Below, piece by piece: positions 36,740 to 49,051 of a stretch of 64,000 bases of DNA. The notes below the pieces were generated by a model that was not told the DNA's origin, ran no database searches, and was given only the letters and a program-made list of their open reading frames with translations. Position 1 is the first letter of the stretch. Each line of letters begins with the position of its first letter. The DNA is taken from contig NC_079515.1 of assembly GCF_000801105.2 (NCBI RefSeq), forward strand, positions 25,443,407 to 25,507,406. The letters are read 5' to 3'. Both the position numbers and the translations under genes were made by a program. The DNA comes from Raphanus sativus. Its lineage: Eukaryota > Streptophyta > Magnoliopsida > Brassicales > Brassicaceae.

Positions 36740-38410
36740 GTATGATTAAGCAAACTCAAGATATGAAACTAAAACAATACATCCAAGACATATCTTTAAT
36801 CCTAACATAATGTACCAAACTGTTCAGACAAAACTTGTGGAACTATATATAACTAAGCATGTGTGATCACTACGGATTCAATCATTCAGAAAAGATCCAT
36901 TAAGATTCTAATCAGTTTGCTGAAATGTCCCAAGCATCAGAATTGTCGATAAGAAAAGAAGGATTCTTATAACACAGAGATCTTTTGAATCTCAAATGCA
37001 TGGTTTTAGGGTTTCGCACAAATATTGAGCTCGCAGGCGATTTAAATTAAACGTTTATCTGCAAGCCTTCGATATGTGCTTTTTTTTTTTTACGAAACAA
37101 ACACTGAAATCGAATTGAAATAAAAGAAAAATCGAGACTTTGAAAATGGGTTCATCGAAAGTATGTACCTTTTTGCAGATTGAAAGTCTTGTCTTCTCGA
37201 ACGAGAGTCTGTAGATTTTTTGTGGCTTCGATCATGTGAGTGTACAGCTTTTATACGGCTCGATGTGGGTTTAAGGGTTTTGGGAGCTAGGGTTTTAGTA
37301 AGGAAGGCTTTTGGCAGATTTAGACGGGATATTGATTTTCAGTTTTTCACATCCGTTATTAGGCTTTTCGAAAAGGCCCATAATTTGATTCAAACCCACT
37401 ATCAAAACTACTGTTTTCTTCCACCATCTTCTACCGCTTTGACAATTTTGCATTAAATGCTGATAATCATGTAAATATTTTGTTCATATATGATTCAGGC
37501 CAATCTTAACCCAAATTAGGTACCAAAACTAATAAGATCCAAACCGAAATAACTGAATTAACCGAGACTGACCGGAATTTTCGAATTTTATTTAGTTTAA
37601 ACCAAAAATTTAGCCGAATTAACCGGAAATCAAAAATTTTGATTTTTTTTTTTGAAATCGAATCAATCGAAAACCGGATTGAATCTTTTTCGATTCACTT
37701 TAGTGAAATTTCAATTGATCAAAACTAACTGAATTCTAAACCCGAATTAACCAAACCGCAAGACTAATCAAAACTACTGTCTGAGAGAACTCTAGTTTAG
37801 CACTAGTTTTTTTATATATCCAGATTTCCTATCTCAAAAACTAATAAAACTAGTGAAGGCTATTTTGGAAAGGAAGAACAAATTATTTTTAATTTTCAAA
37901 AAAATATTCTTTTAGCTCTGTAAAATATCAAATAAATTATTATGATATAATATCTAAATAGTTTTCTGAATCGATTACTTTCTTACTGTAAACCCGCACC
38001 AAAAAATAAATTAAAGAAAAAAGAAAACCATTCACTAATTCAACATCTCTAACATAGTTCCTTGAATTCCCTTGTTATAGAGACGAATAATGTTTTTGTT
38101 TACGGTCGCCACGACGACTTCAAGCCAACAAGGAATTTGCCTTTGCACACATTCGTTGACCACGGGAGAGATAAAGCAATAGCCTATTAGGGTTCAGATT
38201 CTTTAACATTTCAGTCTTGCTCTTGCACCATACATATGAACAATCAACCGTTGATAGTAAGATGTTGTTGACTCAAAGGTTTGTGAACAAGAGGTGTAAA
38301 CAAAACTAACTGCTTAATAGTCCAGAACCAAAAATAGATCAATGAACAAGAGTTCATAAGAGAGATTACAACCAAAACAGGTTTAAGCAGCATCAGTTTA
38401 TAAGAAGAGA
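36740..38410. other. cyclophilin 5' leader/promoter and intergenic
   Basis: The first 450 bp hold the inferred leader intron and promoter of the cyclophilin. From about 37500 to 37775 there is a degenerate repeat of AACCGAATTAACC-type motifs, common low-complexity sequence in crucifers. The rest is AT-rich, and the right end is the ferritin 3' flank. Confidence 0.45.
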
Positions 38411-40039
38411 TTAAGCAGCAGCAGCTTCCAGAAGCTCTTGATCGAAATGCCATGTTCCTGAGAGCACATAAAACGAAGTGTGAGACATGAAAGTGGACGA
38501 AACGTGGAACGTGTTTTTAATTATTTTAAAATTGTACAAAAAAAAAATGGTTACCATGCCCTTTGCCGAGTCTTCTGAGCTGAGCCACATATTCAGAGAT
38601 TTTCTTAATCGCTTCAACCTGCCAGAAAGTGATGTTATTTTAAACTTCATTAGATTCTTAATTAGTTCACATGTCTTTGCCACTAACATAGAACGTGTGT
38701 TGGTTTTTACCTGTTCGTTCAAAAACTCGCTCTCAATGAAATCTGCCAGCTGCACATCATCGTTCTTCGAAGCCACCTATACAATCAAATGCAACTTGTA
38801 TTAAAAGAATACTTCTTGAAACATTAAGCTAAAAAGAAAAGACATGAATGCCTTTAACAAGAATTGAATTCAAGGAGAGTAATGGTCTTACACTGTGCAC
38901 GTTGAGGAGCTTCTCATTGACCAACTTCTCCAATGACAGAGCCAGCTCCATGGCTGCAACAAACCAAAAAAAAAAATCAAATTTATGCATATATTCACAA
39001 AAATAGCTGATTAAAACACACAACCTAACCAAAGCTAATATTGATAAATAAATTCTAACAAAAGTTTCTGCAAATTAAGAGACACAATCTTTAGACTGTG
39101 TCCTCATCCACAATCACATAAACGGGAAAATGAAGCTTACCATAGAGAGCATCTCCCTTCTCAGCGTGATCAAACTCAGACTGAGGCATCACCATAGGCT
39201 GTAACTTAACTCTCCCACCACGTTTGTTCTGCAAGAACACGGAAACAACAACAAAACAGTGTCAGAAACTAAACTCAAATGAAACAGGGCATACAAAACT
39301 GAAACCCATTGGGCAAGAAGAAGAACCTGATACTCCATCAACATCTCAGCGTGGTCACGTTCTTCCACACTCGAGTCCTTGAAAAACCTAATAAGCAAGA
39401 GACATCAAACAAACAAACTCATTAATCAAAAACAAAGACACCAACTTTAGTAAAGACAATACATCAAAAAATCATTAACTAAAACAAAGTCACCAACTTT
39501 AGTAAGAACCGAACTTTCTCAATAAAATCAAATAAAAATCTCAACTTTTTTTACACTTACTTGGCAAGACCTTTGAGAGCAACGTTATCACGATCAAAGT
39601 AAGCGTACAAGGCGTGATACACGTAAGACACGTTGTACTCCACACTGCGACCAAAAGAACCAATCTCATCATCAATCAAACAGATTTACAAACGCTAAAC
39701 GTTACAATCCAACGCGAAAAGAAAATATTACTTGATCTGTTCGTTCACGGCGGCTTCGCACTCGGGAGAGTACAGATGGCGAGCAAGAGAGAGCTGTGGG
39801 CTCGAAGGGACGAGATCGAGCTCCTTCTTCACCTCCTCAAACGGCTCGAAAACGACGCCGCTTAGGGTCTGCGTCGTGGTGGTGGTAGCCTTTGAGGCAG
39901 ACACAGAGAAGGAGAGGTTTCGTGGTTTTCCCGAAGAAACGGGAAGACTCGAGGACGAGGAGGAGGAGAGAGGAGAGATGTCCTTCTCGACTCCATGGAT
40001 GTTCACGAGGGAGAAAGCAGAAGCTGATTTGAGAAGCAT
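38411..40039 (-). CDS. FER3: plastid ferritin (FER3-like), eight exons
   Basis: The exons on the minus strand are 40039-39732, 39644-39561, 39387-39327, 39228-39141, 38953-38892, 38776-38711, 38618-38555 and 38457-38411. All borders are GT-AG and the frame encodes 259 residues. It begins with a Ser-rich transit peptide ([16 protein letters not shown]), then the plant extension peptide ([18 protein letters not shown]) and the four-helix ferritin fold. Ferroxidase residues are in [20 protein letters not shown] and [15 protein letters not shown], and the protein ends [15 protein letters not shown]. It oxidises Fe(II) and stores it as ferric core in 24-mers in plastids. Neighbour order matches At3g56090. 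Iron-responsive expression is expected; see the IDRS-like site at 40217. Confidence 0.95.
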
Positions 40040-40216
40040 TTTTTGTGTCTGAATCTCTCTCTCTCTGTCTCTGCAATGAAATGGGAGGAGGAAAGGGTTT
40101 GTCTGTGAGGCTGTATGGTGGCGGAAGATGGAGAATATAAAGCGAGGTTATGTGGATGATGAGGCTCTCGATGATAGACACGTGGATGGACACGATTGTG
40201 AGATGGTTGAAGGCGC

Positions 40217-40230
40217 GTGGCAGGCTTGTG
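40217..40230 (-). promoter_or_regulatory. IDRS-like iron-response element upstream of ferritin
   Basis: CACAAGCCTGCCAC on the minus strand, about 180 bp upstream of the ATG, differs at two positions from the iron-dependent regulatory sequence consensus CACGAGNCCNCCAC known from Arabidopsis and maize ferritin promoters. Position and orientation fit; function is inferred. Confidence 0.45.
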
Positions 40231-41458
40231 GCGTTGTTGCTTTGCTGGAAGATACATTCTTTTGTTTGCGTTGATTTCGGCCCATTTACATTTTTGGCTG
40301 GCTTTTCCTGATAGACTCACGTAAGCGTGGATTTAGAAAATAAATTATACTGCTAAAATAGTAAAATATCTTTTTTTTTTCTTGTGTCGCAAGTAGTAAA
40401 TTCCTTTTAGAAATAGTAAATATCATATATAAATCTATTGGATTTGATTAAATAAACTGTAATGATTTCGTTTCTATGATTACATTTTCACTTACCATAT
40501 TTGGGGCCAGTTAGATTTGTTTCTATGATTACATTTCCACCTATATAACTAGCTCACAGTATTTACAGACACAAACTGATGATGAAACGGTAAAACACAT
40601 AAGTGAAAGAAAACCAGAGAAACTACTTGAAGAATCAAAGAACTATAAAAAAAATCTACTACTCTACAAACATTCCACAACTACCAAACTTCTCCACTCG
40701 TTTCTATCGACTGGTGGAGGCAAAAGCGTCAGGTGAGTCTGGTAATTCGAAAATAGTGACATGTAATTGTTTAGGGCTTCTTATTAATAGGTGTTATTAG
40801 AACACAACTATTGGAGATGTCAAGAGATGAGTATTTTGACAAATTATTTGTTTTTTTTTTTTTGTTAAACACATTGACAAATGGGAGGTGATGCATCATG
40901 CATGGAAGCATTATTAGCTAATGTCGTCTTGAGATAAAAGCAAGAGTATCGAAACCTGTATTAACTATGTCGGTATATAGAGACACGTTCTCAGATTGTG
41001 AAACGGGACTTGATCGCTTGGTCGACTAGTCGGATGAACATCTTCACCCGACTCTATCTTACTTACATTAGAGAACAAAACACAACATATACAAACCTCT
41101 TTAGTATTGTTACAAGATCTAGAGATATGAACCAAGCTTAGACTTCACAAACAAAACAGGTAAACACTAAGGATCATTAATTCAGAAGAAAATGCCGGCC
41201 ACTACAACAGGTTTTATCAATTCGAATCATATAGCTATCTGATCAACTTGAGAAAAGACAAAAACAGCTGTTCCAACCCAAAAAAAAAAACATGAAAGAC
41301 TCTTAACACCAAAATCATACAAAACCAAATGAGCAAAAACATAATCAACCCAAAAAAATGATGGATTCAATGTGCTTCAACATTAGATGTCACAATGAAT
41401 GAAACGATCAAGCAAATGGATCACGTGCCGAATCGAACCCACCTCTTCGAAACAAAAA
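40231..41458. other. intergenic
   Basis: Ferritin promoter on the left, PRA1 3' flank on the right. I see no gene. An MRLK-type kinase and a methyltransferase that I expect around here from Arabidopsis order are absent. Confidence 0.45.
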
Positions 41459-42070
41459 TTAAACTCTCCCCGAGGCAGCAGAACCACCAAGGAACGAGAG
41501 CAACCCAGCGTTAGCAGGCTCCTGATCATCCATAAACAGATCATCCGGAACCACAAACGCACCGTGCAAACAAACAATCGCGACGCCGATCATCAACGCC
41601 GACGTCAAAAGCGACCCGACGCTCGTCATAAACACCACAACGACCGTAACCAACGCGAGGCCGAGCAGCGTCTCCCGATCGGAGAAAGCGCGCCCGAACA
41701 CGACGAGCGGCTGATCCGCCGGGCGGAAAACGTAGAGGAACATCCACCCGGCGAGGAGGCCGACGAGGACGAGGAGGGAGAGGGGATGCGAGAAGAGGGA
41801 GAAGGCGAGGACGAGGGAGACGACGGCGGCGTAGTTCACCTTGAAGTAGGCGAGATTCTTCCTGATCCGGGATAGAGCGTCGGTGAGGGACTCGGGCCGC
41901 GCCATGGAGCTCCGATCCACGAGCTCCGTCCAGGGGCGGCGCTGCGATAGGCCGTCGCGGATCGAGGAGGAGAGGCGGGAGAAGAAGGTGCGGAAGGCGG
42001 GCGTGTTGATCGGCGGCTGGGATTGAGCGGCTTGCTGATTGGTGACGGGGATCGTCGGTGGACTGGCCAT
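41459..42070 (-). CDS. PRA1.B1: PRA1 family protein B (prenylated Rab acceptor)
   Basis: This is a single exon of 203 residues, the usual form in plants. The N-terminus is Pro/Gln-rich, followed by the PRA1 domain (RPWTELVDRSSMARPESLTD, IRKNLAYFKVNYAAVVSLVL). Two double-spanning hydrophobic blocks lie at about residues 79-112 and 133-170, and the acidic tail contains DDLFMDD. PRA1 proteins sit in ER/Golgi/endosomal membranes and help release prenylated Rab GTPases from GDI. The tandem hydrophobic hairpins and SMARPESL motif make the family clear. Subtype B1 rests on gene order (At3g56110). Coding DNA is GC-rich against AT-rich flanks. Confidence 0.92.
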   Translation of the reverse strand: MASPPTIPVTNQQAAQSQPPINTPAFRTFFSRLSSSIRDGLSQRRPWTELVDRSSMARPESLTDALSRIRKNLAYFKVNYAAVVSLVLAFSLFSHPLSLLVLVGLLAGWMFLYVFRPADQPLVVFGRAFSDRETLLGLALVTVVVVFMTSVGSLLTSALMIGVAIVCLHGAFVVPDDLFMDDQEPANAGLLSFLGGSAASGRV

Positions 42071-42388
42071 GGCGGTGGCGGGTGATTTTGACTGAGAGGA
42101 TTCTCGATCTTAAAGATTGAATAAGAAACGAGATTGGACCGGTTCGGCTGATCCATAAAGGTTGCGCTGGCCCAGAACCGTCGGGTCACGGGTTCGAAAA
42201 CCTTTTTGCTTTACTAAACAAGTTCGTAGCTAAAAATTGCAATTGAATTAATGTATAAGAACTGATCTCAAATATTAAATCAAAACTACATTTGTTATTT
42301 ATCCTCTAATTATGTAAAAAGCATCGTCCGAGTATAACCAGATAAAATGAAAAAATTATGAGATAGACCTGGACTTTTTAAAAATAAA

Positions 42389-43186
42389 CTAGATTTAAGG
42401 ACGGGTATATTTTTTGTTAGAAAATTATTTTACGTAATAAAAATTATATGACTTATTTTACTTAATTTTTTGTTGATAAATTATATACTTTAACCTTTTA
42501 TGAAATTTATCTTAAATTTATTTGTATGATTTATTTTTGTTATTTTCAATATGACTAAATTTTAGAAGACTCTAAATAACTCTAATCCATAATATGATTT
42601 TATTTATTTAGTTTATGTGATACTAACCCGTAATAAAATTACAAAATATTTTTTGTAATTTTATTAAATTTAGTTTATGTGATTTAGTTTTTATTTTAAA
42701 TGAAACTGTTTTTTAAGGAGTTGAGATAATTCAGAGGTATATTATGATTTTGTTGATCTAATCATTTGTTATTAATAATAATCAATAAAAATATTAAGAA
42801 TAAATGAATTTTATTTATAAATTTGAATTTATTTTTAATTATAACAAAATCTATTGAGAAAAATCTAACAAAATCTTACTCAATGTTTTAAATATTTTTA
42901 TTAAATAATATATTAATTATTTCGTAATTAATAATATAAATTAATATTAGTATTAAGTTTTTGAATTAAAGAAACATTATCTATTAAAAATCGCAGCATA
43001 TCTTTTTAGAAATGATACTTGCCACAGTAATAGATATTATTAGTTTGAATATAAATTATTTAGTTGATTAATTAAAGGAAAATAATTAAAAGCATATATT
43101 AAAAATATACAATGGCAAAAAAATTCTAAATATTTCAACTTTTTAAGGTGTCATCAAAAAAGCCCCTTGTGTTTTAATAGTATAGA
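42389..43186 (-). mobile_element. small Helitron, 798 bp
   Basis: The 5' end at 43186 reads TCTATACTATTAAAACACAA on the minus strand, preceded by A, the standard crucifer Helitron start. The 3' end at 42389 reads ACCCGTCCTTAAATCTAG followed by T. The usual terminal hairpin is weak here. The interior is AT-rich and non-coding. Confidence 0.75.
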
Positions 43187-44039
43187 TTTAAAAACTTATT
43201 CGTAGTTATACAAATTAAGAAATTATATATATGAATTCATCTCAAATATTTTATGATTTCTGATTTATATCAATTATTCTTAATATATAACTATATACAC
43301 TGCTACAAGTAAAGAAGATTAAAGAAGAAAAATGGTTGATGTGTCCTATTGCATAAATAATGTGTCCTATTGCATAAATGAGTTATTCATGCAGAGAGAT
43401 AGAGATTTAAAATGATTTATTTTTAAATGAAAATTTTGAATTTTTAAACCTTATTTAAAATTTATTATTATTGAACTTTATATTTTATATAATACTCCAA
43501 AATCTACTATTATCAAAAATATTTTAAGTTGCAGAATTTTAAAATAATTTCAAAGTGTTAATCATTTATTCATGATGATGAGAAACTAACACAGCGATCG
43601 AAAATCAGTTTTAAGCTATATAATATTTTGAAAATCTTATTTTATAAGTTAAAATGTAATATTCATAATCTATGCAACATATAACTCCGCATATGAATAT
43701 ATGATGCATAACAAACGTTGTCGTTTTATTTGTGTAATCAGGTTAAAAAAGAAAAATTCATAGAGTAGAATGTAAATTTTAATAAATTAATTTTCCTTTT
43801 ATAGATCAATTTTGTTTGAACTATTTACCTATAAGACTCAATAATACAATCCAGTGTAAAAAAAAAATCAATTTTATCGCTGACAAAAAGCAAAAAAAAT
43901 CAAATTTATATTTTTTTAAGTCTAAACCCTAAATAACAACATAGACAGTTCAGTCCGGTCGGGTCGTTATTTTCTTCAGCCGATTTCCTCTTCTTCTCTT
44001 CTCTTCCTTAGTCTTGTGAAACGGTACATAGCAGAAAGA
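43187..44039. other. intergenic, promoter side of the TRM5-like gene
   Basis: AT-rich; I see no gene. A CTAAACCCTAAA motif (telo-box-like) at about 43922-43932 lies about 110 bp upstream of the start codon, as is common for plant translation-related genes. Confidence 0.45.
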
Positions 44040-46445
44040 ATGTTGGATGAAAGCAACTTTGATGTCAATCTGAAGCTGTGGGCTATTCGGATTCCCCGTG
44101 AACTCTGTAAAAGCGCAACTAAGATACTCAATGGGTACTGTTTTCTTCACCTTCACCTGTACAATGCTCCTAATTGATTCGATCTTTATTTATGCTCCTT
44201 TGATTGAATTGCCTTTTTGAAGTGATTTCCGTTCTAATTGATTGAAAAAGGAAGTCTTTATTGGTTGTGATAAAACTTGTAGATACATGCTCAACATGCC
44301 TCGGATTAAACCCATCACTGAAGAATCCGGTTTTGAAAAGACTCGTTTGGTGTTACTGTCGGAAACTGTTAAAAGTGCCGGTAAGGGTTTTTTTTGTTTG
44401 TTCTGAACGTGTTTTAGTTAGATGGTGGAAAGTGGTGTGATATAACCAAAAGCTCTTTTTGCTATAAAGCACAGATTTGTCGGAGATACCAGATGAAAAA
44501 CTAAACCAGCTTAAGAAACTAAGTGAAGTTGAAGTAGTTCCTCACTCGGTCACCCTTGGCTATTCCTATTGGAGTGCAGATCACATATTGAAGCAGATTC
44601 TGCCAGAGGGAGTGGATATACCTTCATCTTTTGAAACCATAGTTAAGTATATTAACTAACCCTCTATTTGCTTATAAGAACTCTGTTTTGCATGAGCTAG
44701 CAGTTTTCTTTTTGTTATCTCTGTTTAGTCTCCAAATCATGAAGATTGCCTCTCTCATAACTTTTTTTATGTGCAGGTCATATAGCCCACTTAAATCTAC
44801 ACGACGAGCTCCTTCCCTTCAAAGACGTGATAGCTAAGGTTATCTATGATGTAAGTATTCGACCCTCCTCTCATGACATCTCTGTGCCCATGACAGCAAA
44901 GAAGTCTGATTTGAATCTTTTTTTTTCCACATTTTTGTAGAAAAACTATCCAAGGATCAAGACAATTGTGAACAAAGTCGGAACCATCTCCAACGAGTTT
45001 CGAGTGCCAAAGTTCGAAGTGTTAGCCGGAGAAACTGGGATGGAAACAGAAGTAAAGCAATACGGAGCAAGGTTTAAGCTGGACTACAGCCTTGTTTACT
45101 GGAACTCGAGACTGGAGCATGAGCACATGCGTCTTACGTCTCTGTTTAAACCTGGAGAAACCGTGTGTGATATGTTTGCTGGTATTGGTCCTTTTGCTAT
45201 TCCAGCTGCGCAAAAGGGATGCTTCGTTTATGCGAATGATTTGAATCCGGACAGTGTTCGGTACTTGAAGATTAATGCAGAGTTCAACAAGGTTGATGAG
45301 TTGATCTGTGTGCACAATATGGATGCTAGAAAATTTATTTCTCAGTTGATGAAGGTCTCAGATGGTGAGGGTAATCTGCAATCGGTTGCTGATGACAAAA
45401 CTAAGGAAGCAGTGGCAAGTCAAGAAGGTAGTGCAATTAAGAAGCCATCTGGTGTTTCAGAGACAGGTAAGGAATGTCTAAGAAGGTTTCTACAATATAA
45501 TTCTAACAGCTAATAGTGCCTTGGTAATCATCATTGACCTGTTAATTGAATGCAGAAAATGGGGTAGGGAAAGACTGCAAGACTATAGAAGGAAACGCAA
45601 AGAAGAGGTTGAAACAAACGGTGCTTCCAATCGCAAAGCCGTGGGAACATGTCGACCATGTTATTATGAACCTTCCAGCTTCTGCCTTGCAGTTTCTCGG
45701 TATGCTACCAATGCTTCTAGCTTATTCTTCTCTTTTTTTTTTTTCTAATTTTGGGAGTATAGTCTTTTTGTTCTTTCAAGGCATTCACGTAAGTATGCAG
45801 TCCATCGAAGAAAGTTTATCAATTCCATTTGTGACATCAGCAAAATTAGGAGATGCATCATGATGCATTAAGGCTTGTTTGACTGTTAGTTGTTTTTATT
45901 TTGTTTTGTTTTGTTTTGTGAGATCTTAACTTATTATCTAATGCGTAAATTGGCTCTGTAATTTTTTGTTGGTTGCAGATTCTTTCAGCAAAGTGATTGA
46001 AAAGAAGTATTGGAAAGGACCTCTTCCTTTAATCCATTGCTACTGTTTCATTCGTGCAAGCGAAACCACAGAGTCTATTATTGCTGTAAGAATCAAAAAC
46101 CATGGACTCTATAATTGCATCTCTGGTATTATTTTTCTGCACGCCTCTTGGAATCTAAAGTACAGCTTTTGTAATGATATGATACAGGAAGCTGAAAGTG
46201 CTTTGAAGTTCCATATAGAAGATCCGGTCTTCCACAAGGTCAGAGATGTTGCTCCAAACAAGGTATATGATCCCCCATTTTCTCATGTTCTGTTTTTTTT
46301 TTTTCTTTGCGAATGACTGTTGTAGAATACTCAAGTATATCATTTGTAGCTCTACTGAGATGGAACTTTTTTTTGGTTTGGTTGCCAGGCGATGTTTTGC
46401 CTAAGCTTTAGACTGCCTGAAGCATGCTTGATGGAGGAACACTGA
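44040..46445 (+). CDS. TRM5A: tRNA (guanine37-N1)-methyltransferase, TRM5-like, with a suspicious splice donor
   Basis: Nine exons are inferred: 44040-44134, 44283-44380, 44475-44642, 44777-44850, 44941-45466, 45556-45699, 45979-46085, 46188-46262 and 46389-46445, giving 447 residues. The protein carries the Met-10/TRM5 domain. [20 protein letters not shown] lies in the N-terminal part, then [15 protein letters not shown] residues, the SAM-binding motif [31 protein letters not shown] and the [11 protein letters not shown] active-site motif. It methylates N1 of G37 in tRNA, in nucleus/cytosol. The donor after exon 3 reads ATAG/TTAAGT instead of GTAAGT; shifting one base to the GT gives a premature stop, so this junction is either mutated or a sequence error. 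Gene order matches At3g56120. Confidence 0.82.
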
Positions 46446-47068
46446 AACAGACATTTCAGCGAAGCTGCAAGAACAACCCGTTGGAATTTTTGTTTCATTT
46501 TGATGAGTCTTTGCGTTAAAGGAGTCTTTATTATCTTACAAAGATGTTTAGTAGTTTTGAATCCATTGTCTGCAAATGATGAAATGTTTAGTATTTGATG
46601 TGTTTTGCCTGCCTGAAGCATGCTTGATGGATGAATACTCAAGTATATCATTTGCTACCTTAATTGCTTGTATTTTCTGTTTTCTGAAGTGAAAATGGAT
46701 TCAGAGTTTAATATTTTGAGGTTTAGTTTTTGTACCTTTCACATTATTGGTTGTTTGATTCTAGGCAGATGAGCTACTTGATATATATAATTTCACAGAA
46801 CTACAATGGTGCTTAAAATATTACTAATGAAAAAACAAATCAATATGTGAAATGTGAACACTAGAGTACGCTTATAATTGAGGCGCACGTTAGCTAGAAT
46901 AGTAACCGAGTGAGTGACTGTAGCTTCGTAGGAAGGGCGGAGTTACCAAAGAAAGCCGCTTAAGAATTAAAAGTGACAAAACCAACCAACCAACCGTCAT
47001 CTTAGCTTTTTAACTAACCACCCCCGCTTCTGTGGAGACTCTAGCTAGCTCGCTACCTTGTTCTTCCA
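46446..47068. other. intergenic
   Basis: The 3' flank of TRM5 holds a short direct repeat: the piece around the stop codon (CTGCCTGAAGCATGCTTGATGG) recurs near 46612-46632. The right part is the BADC1 promoter. I see no gene. Confidence 0.5.
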
Positions 47069-49051
47069 ATGGAGTCTTCTGCAGCTCTCGGATCTCTCCG
47101 TCGTAAGTCTCTCTCTCTCTCTCTCTCTTTCACTTTCTCTGCGCCGATTTGTTTTTCTTTTGTTCATTTGAAAAAAAACTAGAAATGGAGGGAATTTACG
47201 GTTAGCAAATATTAATCCGACCTGTTCGTTACCAGTCTGGTTCTTACGGGTTACTATCTTAGTGTTGTCTTGTTTGATAGATCTGATCTCTCTGGTTCGG
47301 ATCTGTTCTGTCTGATTCTTTCCAATTGACGTAGACTCTTGACTATATGGTTTTATTCTCCCTCCGTTATTACAGAGACTTTGGGTTCCTCAATAAATGT
47401 TCACTCGCTTTCTGGTAACTGGTCTGCCTCTGCCAATTCTTGTGCGCCACGGTGGAGTTTGTGCAACAGGAACCCCAAGCACACGCTTGTCGTGTTGCGT
47501 GCAGAGTCCTCTAAATCTTCCACAACAACTACCAAAACTGACGGTGAGTTTATTATCATCATTCACCTTTCATCTTCGAATGGTACATGTTGTTTTCTTT
47601 CTAATAGCGTTTGTTTATTATTATTATTATTTTTTTTTTGCAGAATCATGTGATGCTTCAACGGGGAAGAGTTCCGTTCGACGCACAACGTTCCCGAAAG
47701 AAGTGGAGGTTTTATTCTTTACTTTTCTTGTAGATGTTTTGGTTTATTTTTAGCCATATATATATATATATATGTTGCTAGGAGCTGATTTGACATAGTG
47801 TATGTATCTTTTATATGCATAACTTCAGGCAATCCTACTCTTTGTTTTTTCTTTTTCAATACATGTTGTGTATGGACTCTTCTTTATATGTTGTTAGATG
47901 AATGTTTTATGGTGTTACAGGCACTGGTTCACGAAATGTGTGATGAGACTGAGGTTGCTGTGCTCAAACTTAAGGCAAGTCTCCTCCTTTCACGGCACTA
48001 GTGTTAGAAAAATCTTTCATTAACGTTACCAAGACAACAAATGCATGTTATATTACAACCAACATATATTGGATCTGTTCATTGCTTGTTTGACTTGTGG
48101 CTTATGCTGTAATCGTAGTAGGTTGTTAACATTTTTATAATTCCTTTGATGCCTTTCTTTCACTTATAGGTTGGAGATTTCGAGATGAACTTGAAGCGGA
48201 AGATTGGACAGACCGCAACTCCCACTCCCATGCCTGATATTTCTCCATCAGTAGCTCCTCCCATTCCTTCTGAGCCCATGAACAAATCAGTTTCTGCTGC
48301 TGCTGCTGCTGCTAGCCCATCCAAAGCAAAACCCGCCTCTGAAAAAGTGTCTCCATTTATTAATGCTGCATACCGAAAATCATCAAAGTTGGCTGCTTTG
48401 GATGCATCTGGATCTAACAACTATGTCCTAGTCACCTCTCCCTCAGTATGAGAAACCCCACCTCCTGCAATTCATATAAATTTTATCTGCATTTTTGTCC
48501 TGTTTGATCTTTTGATCTTTTATTTCTTCTCTTGGTAAAAGGTGGGCAAGTTTCAGAGAAGCAGAACTGTAAAGGGAAAGAAACAAGGTCCTAGCTGCAA
48601 AGAGGTAAACGAATCTATATTCATAATTCAACTCAGTAAACAGAAAAATGCAAATAAGATAGCAAATTGGTTTTTCTTGGCAGGGTGATGCAATAAAGGA
48701 AGGGCAAGTGATTGGATACGTACATCAGCTGGGAAAAGAACTTCCAGTAACGGTATTATTTATAGATTAAAACCATCCATCTCTTCTTTGAAACTATCAC
48801 ATTTGACTCTCATTTACCTTTGCTATTTATGGAAACAGTCTGATGTAGCTGGTGAAGTTCTCAAGCTTCTTTCAGATGATGGAGGTAAAAATAATTAAAA
48901 AAAAAAACACTATGTGTATTCGTAACCTTCTCATTTTTTGAGAAATGATTCCATTAACTTCTCATGGTTCATGTGCAAAACAGACTCTATAGGGTATGGG
49001 GAGCCTCTGGTTGCGGTCTTGCCATCGTTCCATGATATCAACATCCAGTGA
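47069..49051 (+). CDS. BADC1: BADC1: biotin/lipoyl attachment domain protein without the biotin site
   Basis: Nine exons (47069-47102, 47376-47543, 47644-47708, 47921-47974, 48170-48445, 48542-48604, 48684-48752, 48839-48884, 48984-49051) encode 280 residues. A plastid transit peptide (MESSAALGSLRQ, Ser-rich) is followed by a BCCP-like region, a Pro/Ala linker (TPTPMPDISPSVAPPIP, AAAAAASPSKAKPA) and a C-terminal biotinyl-like domain. Where BCCP has the biotinylated EAMKM motif, this reads YVHQLGKELPV, so it cannot be biotinylated there. BADC proteins bind BCCP and act as negative regulators of plastid acetyl-CoA carboxylase. Intron 4 starts with GCAAGT, a GC-AG intron. Gene order matches At3g56130. 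Confidence 0.9.

Noticed and set aside
39732..40052. 106-codon plus-strand frame over ferritin exon 1
   Set aside because: Antisense shadow of the transit-peptide exon; no domain or splice partners.
41399..41875. 158-codon plus-strand frame, charged (many Arg, Glu, Asp)
   Set aside because: Antisense shadow of the GC-rich PRA1 coding exon.
47106..47132. (CT)n run near BADC1 exon 1
   Set aside because: Short pyrimidine tract at the start of intron 1, common in plant 5' regions; not notable.
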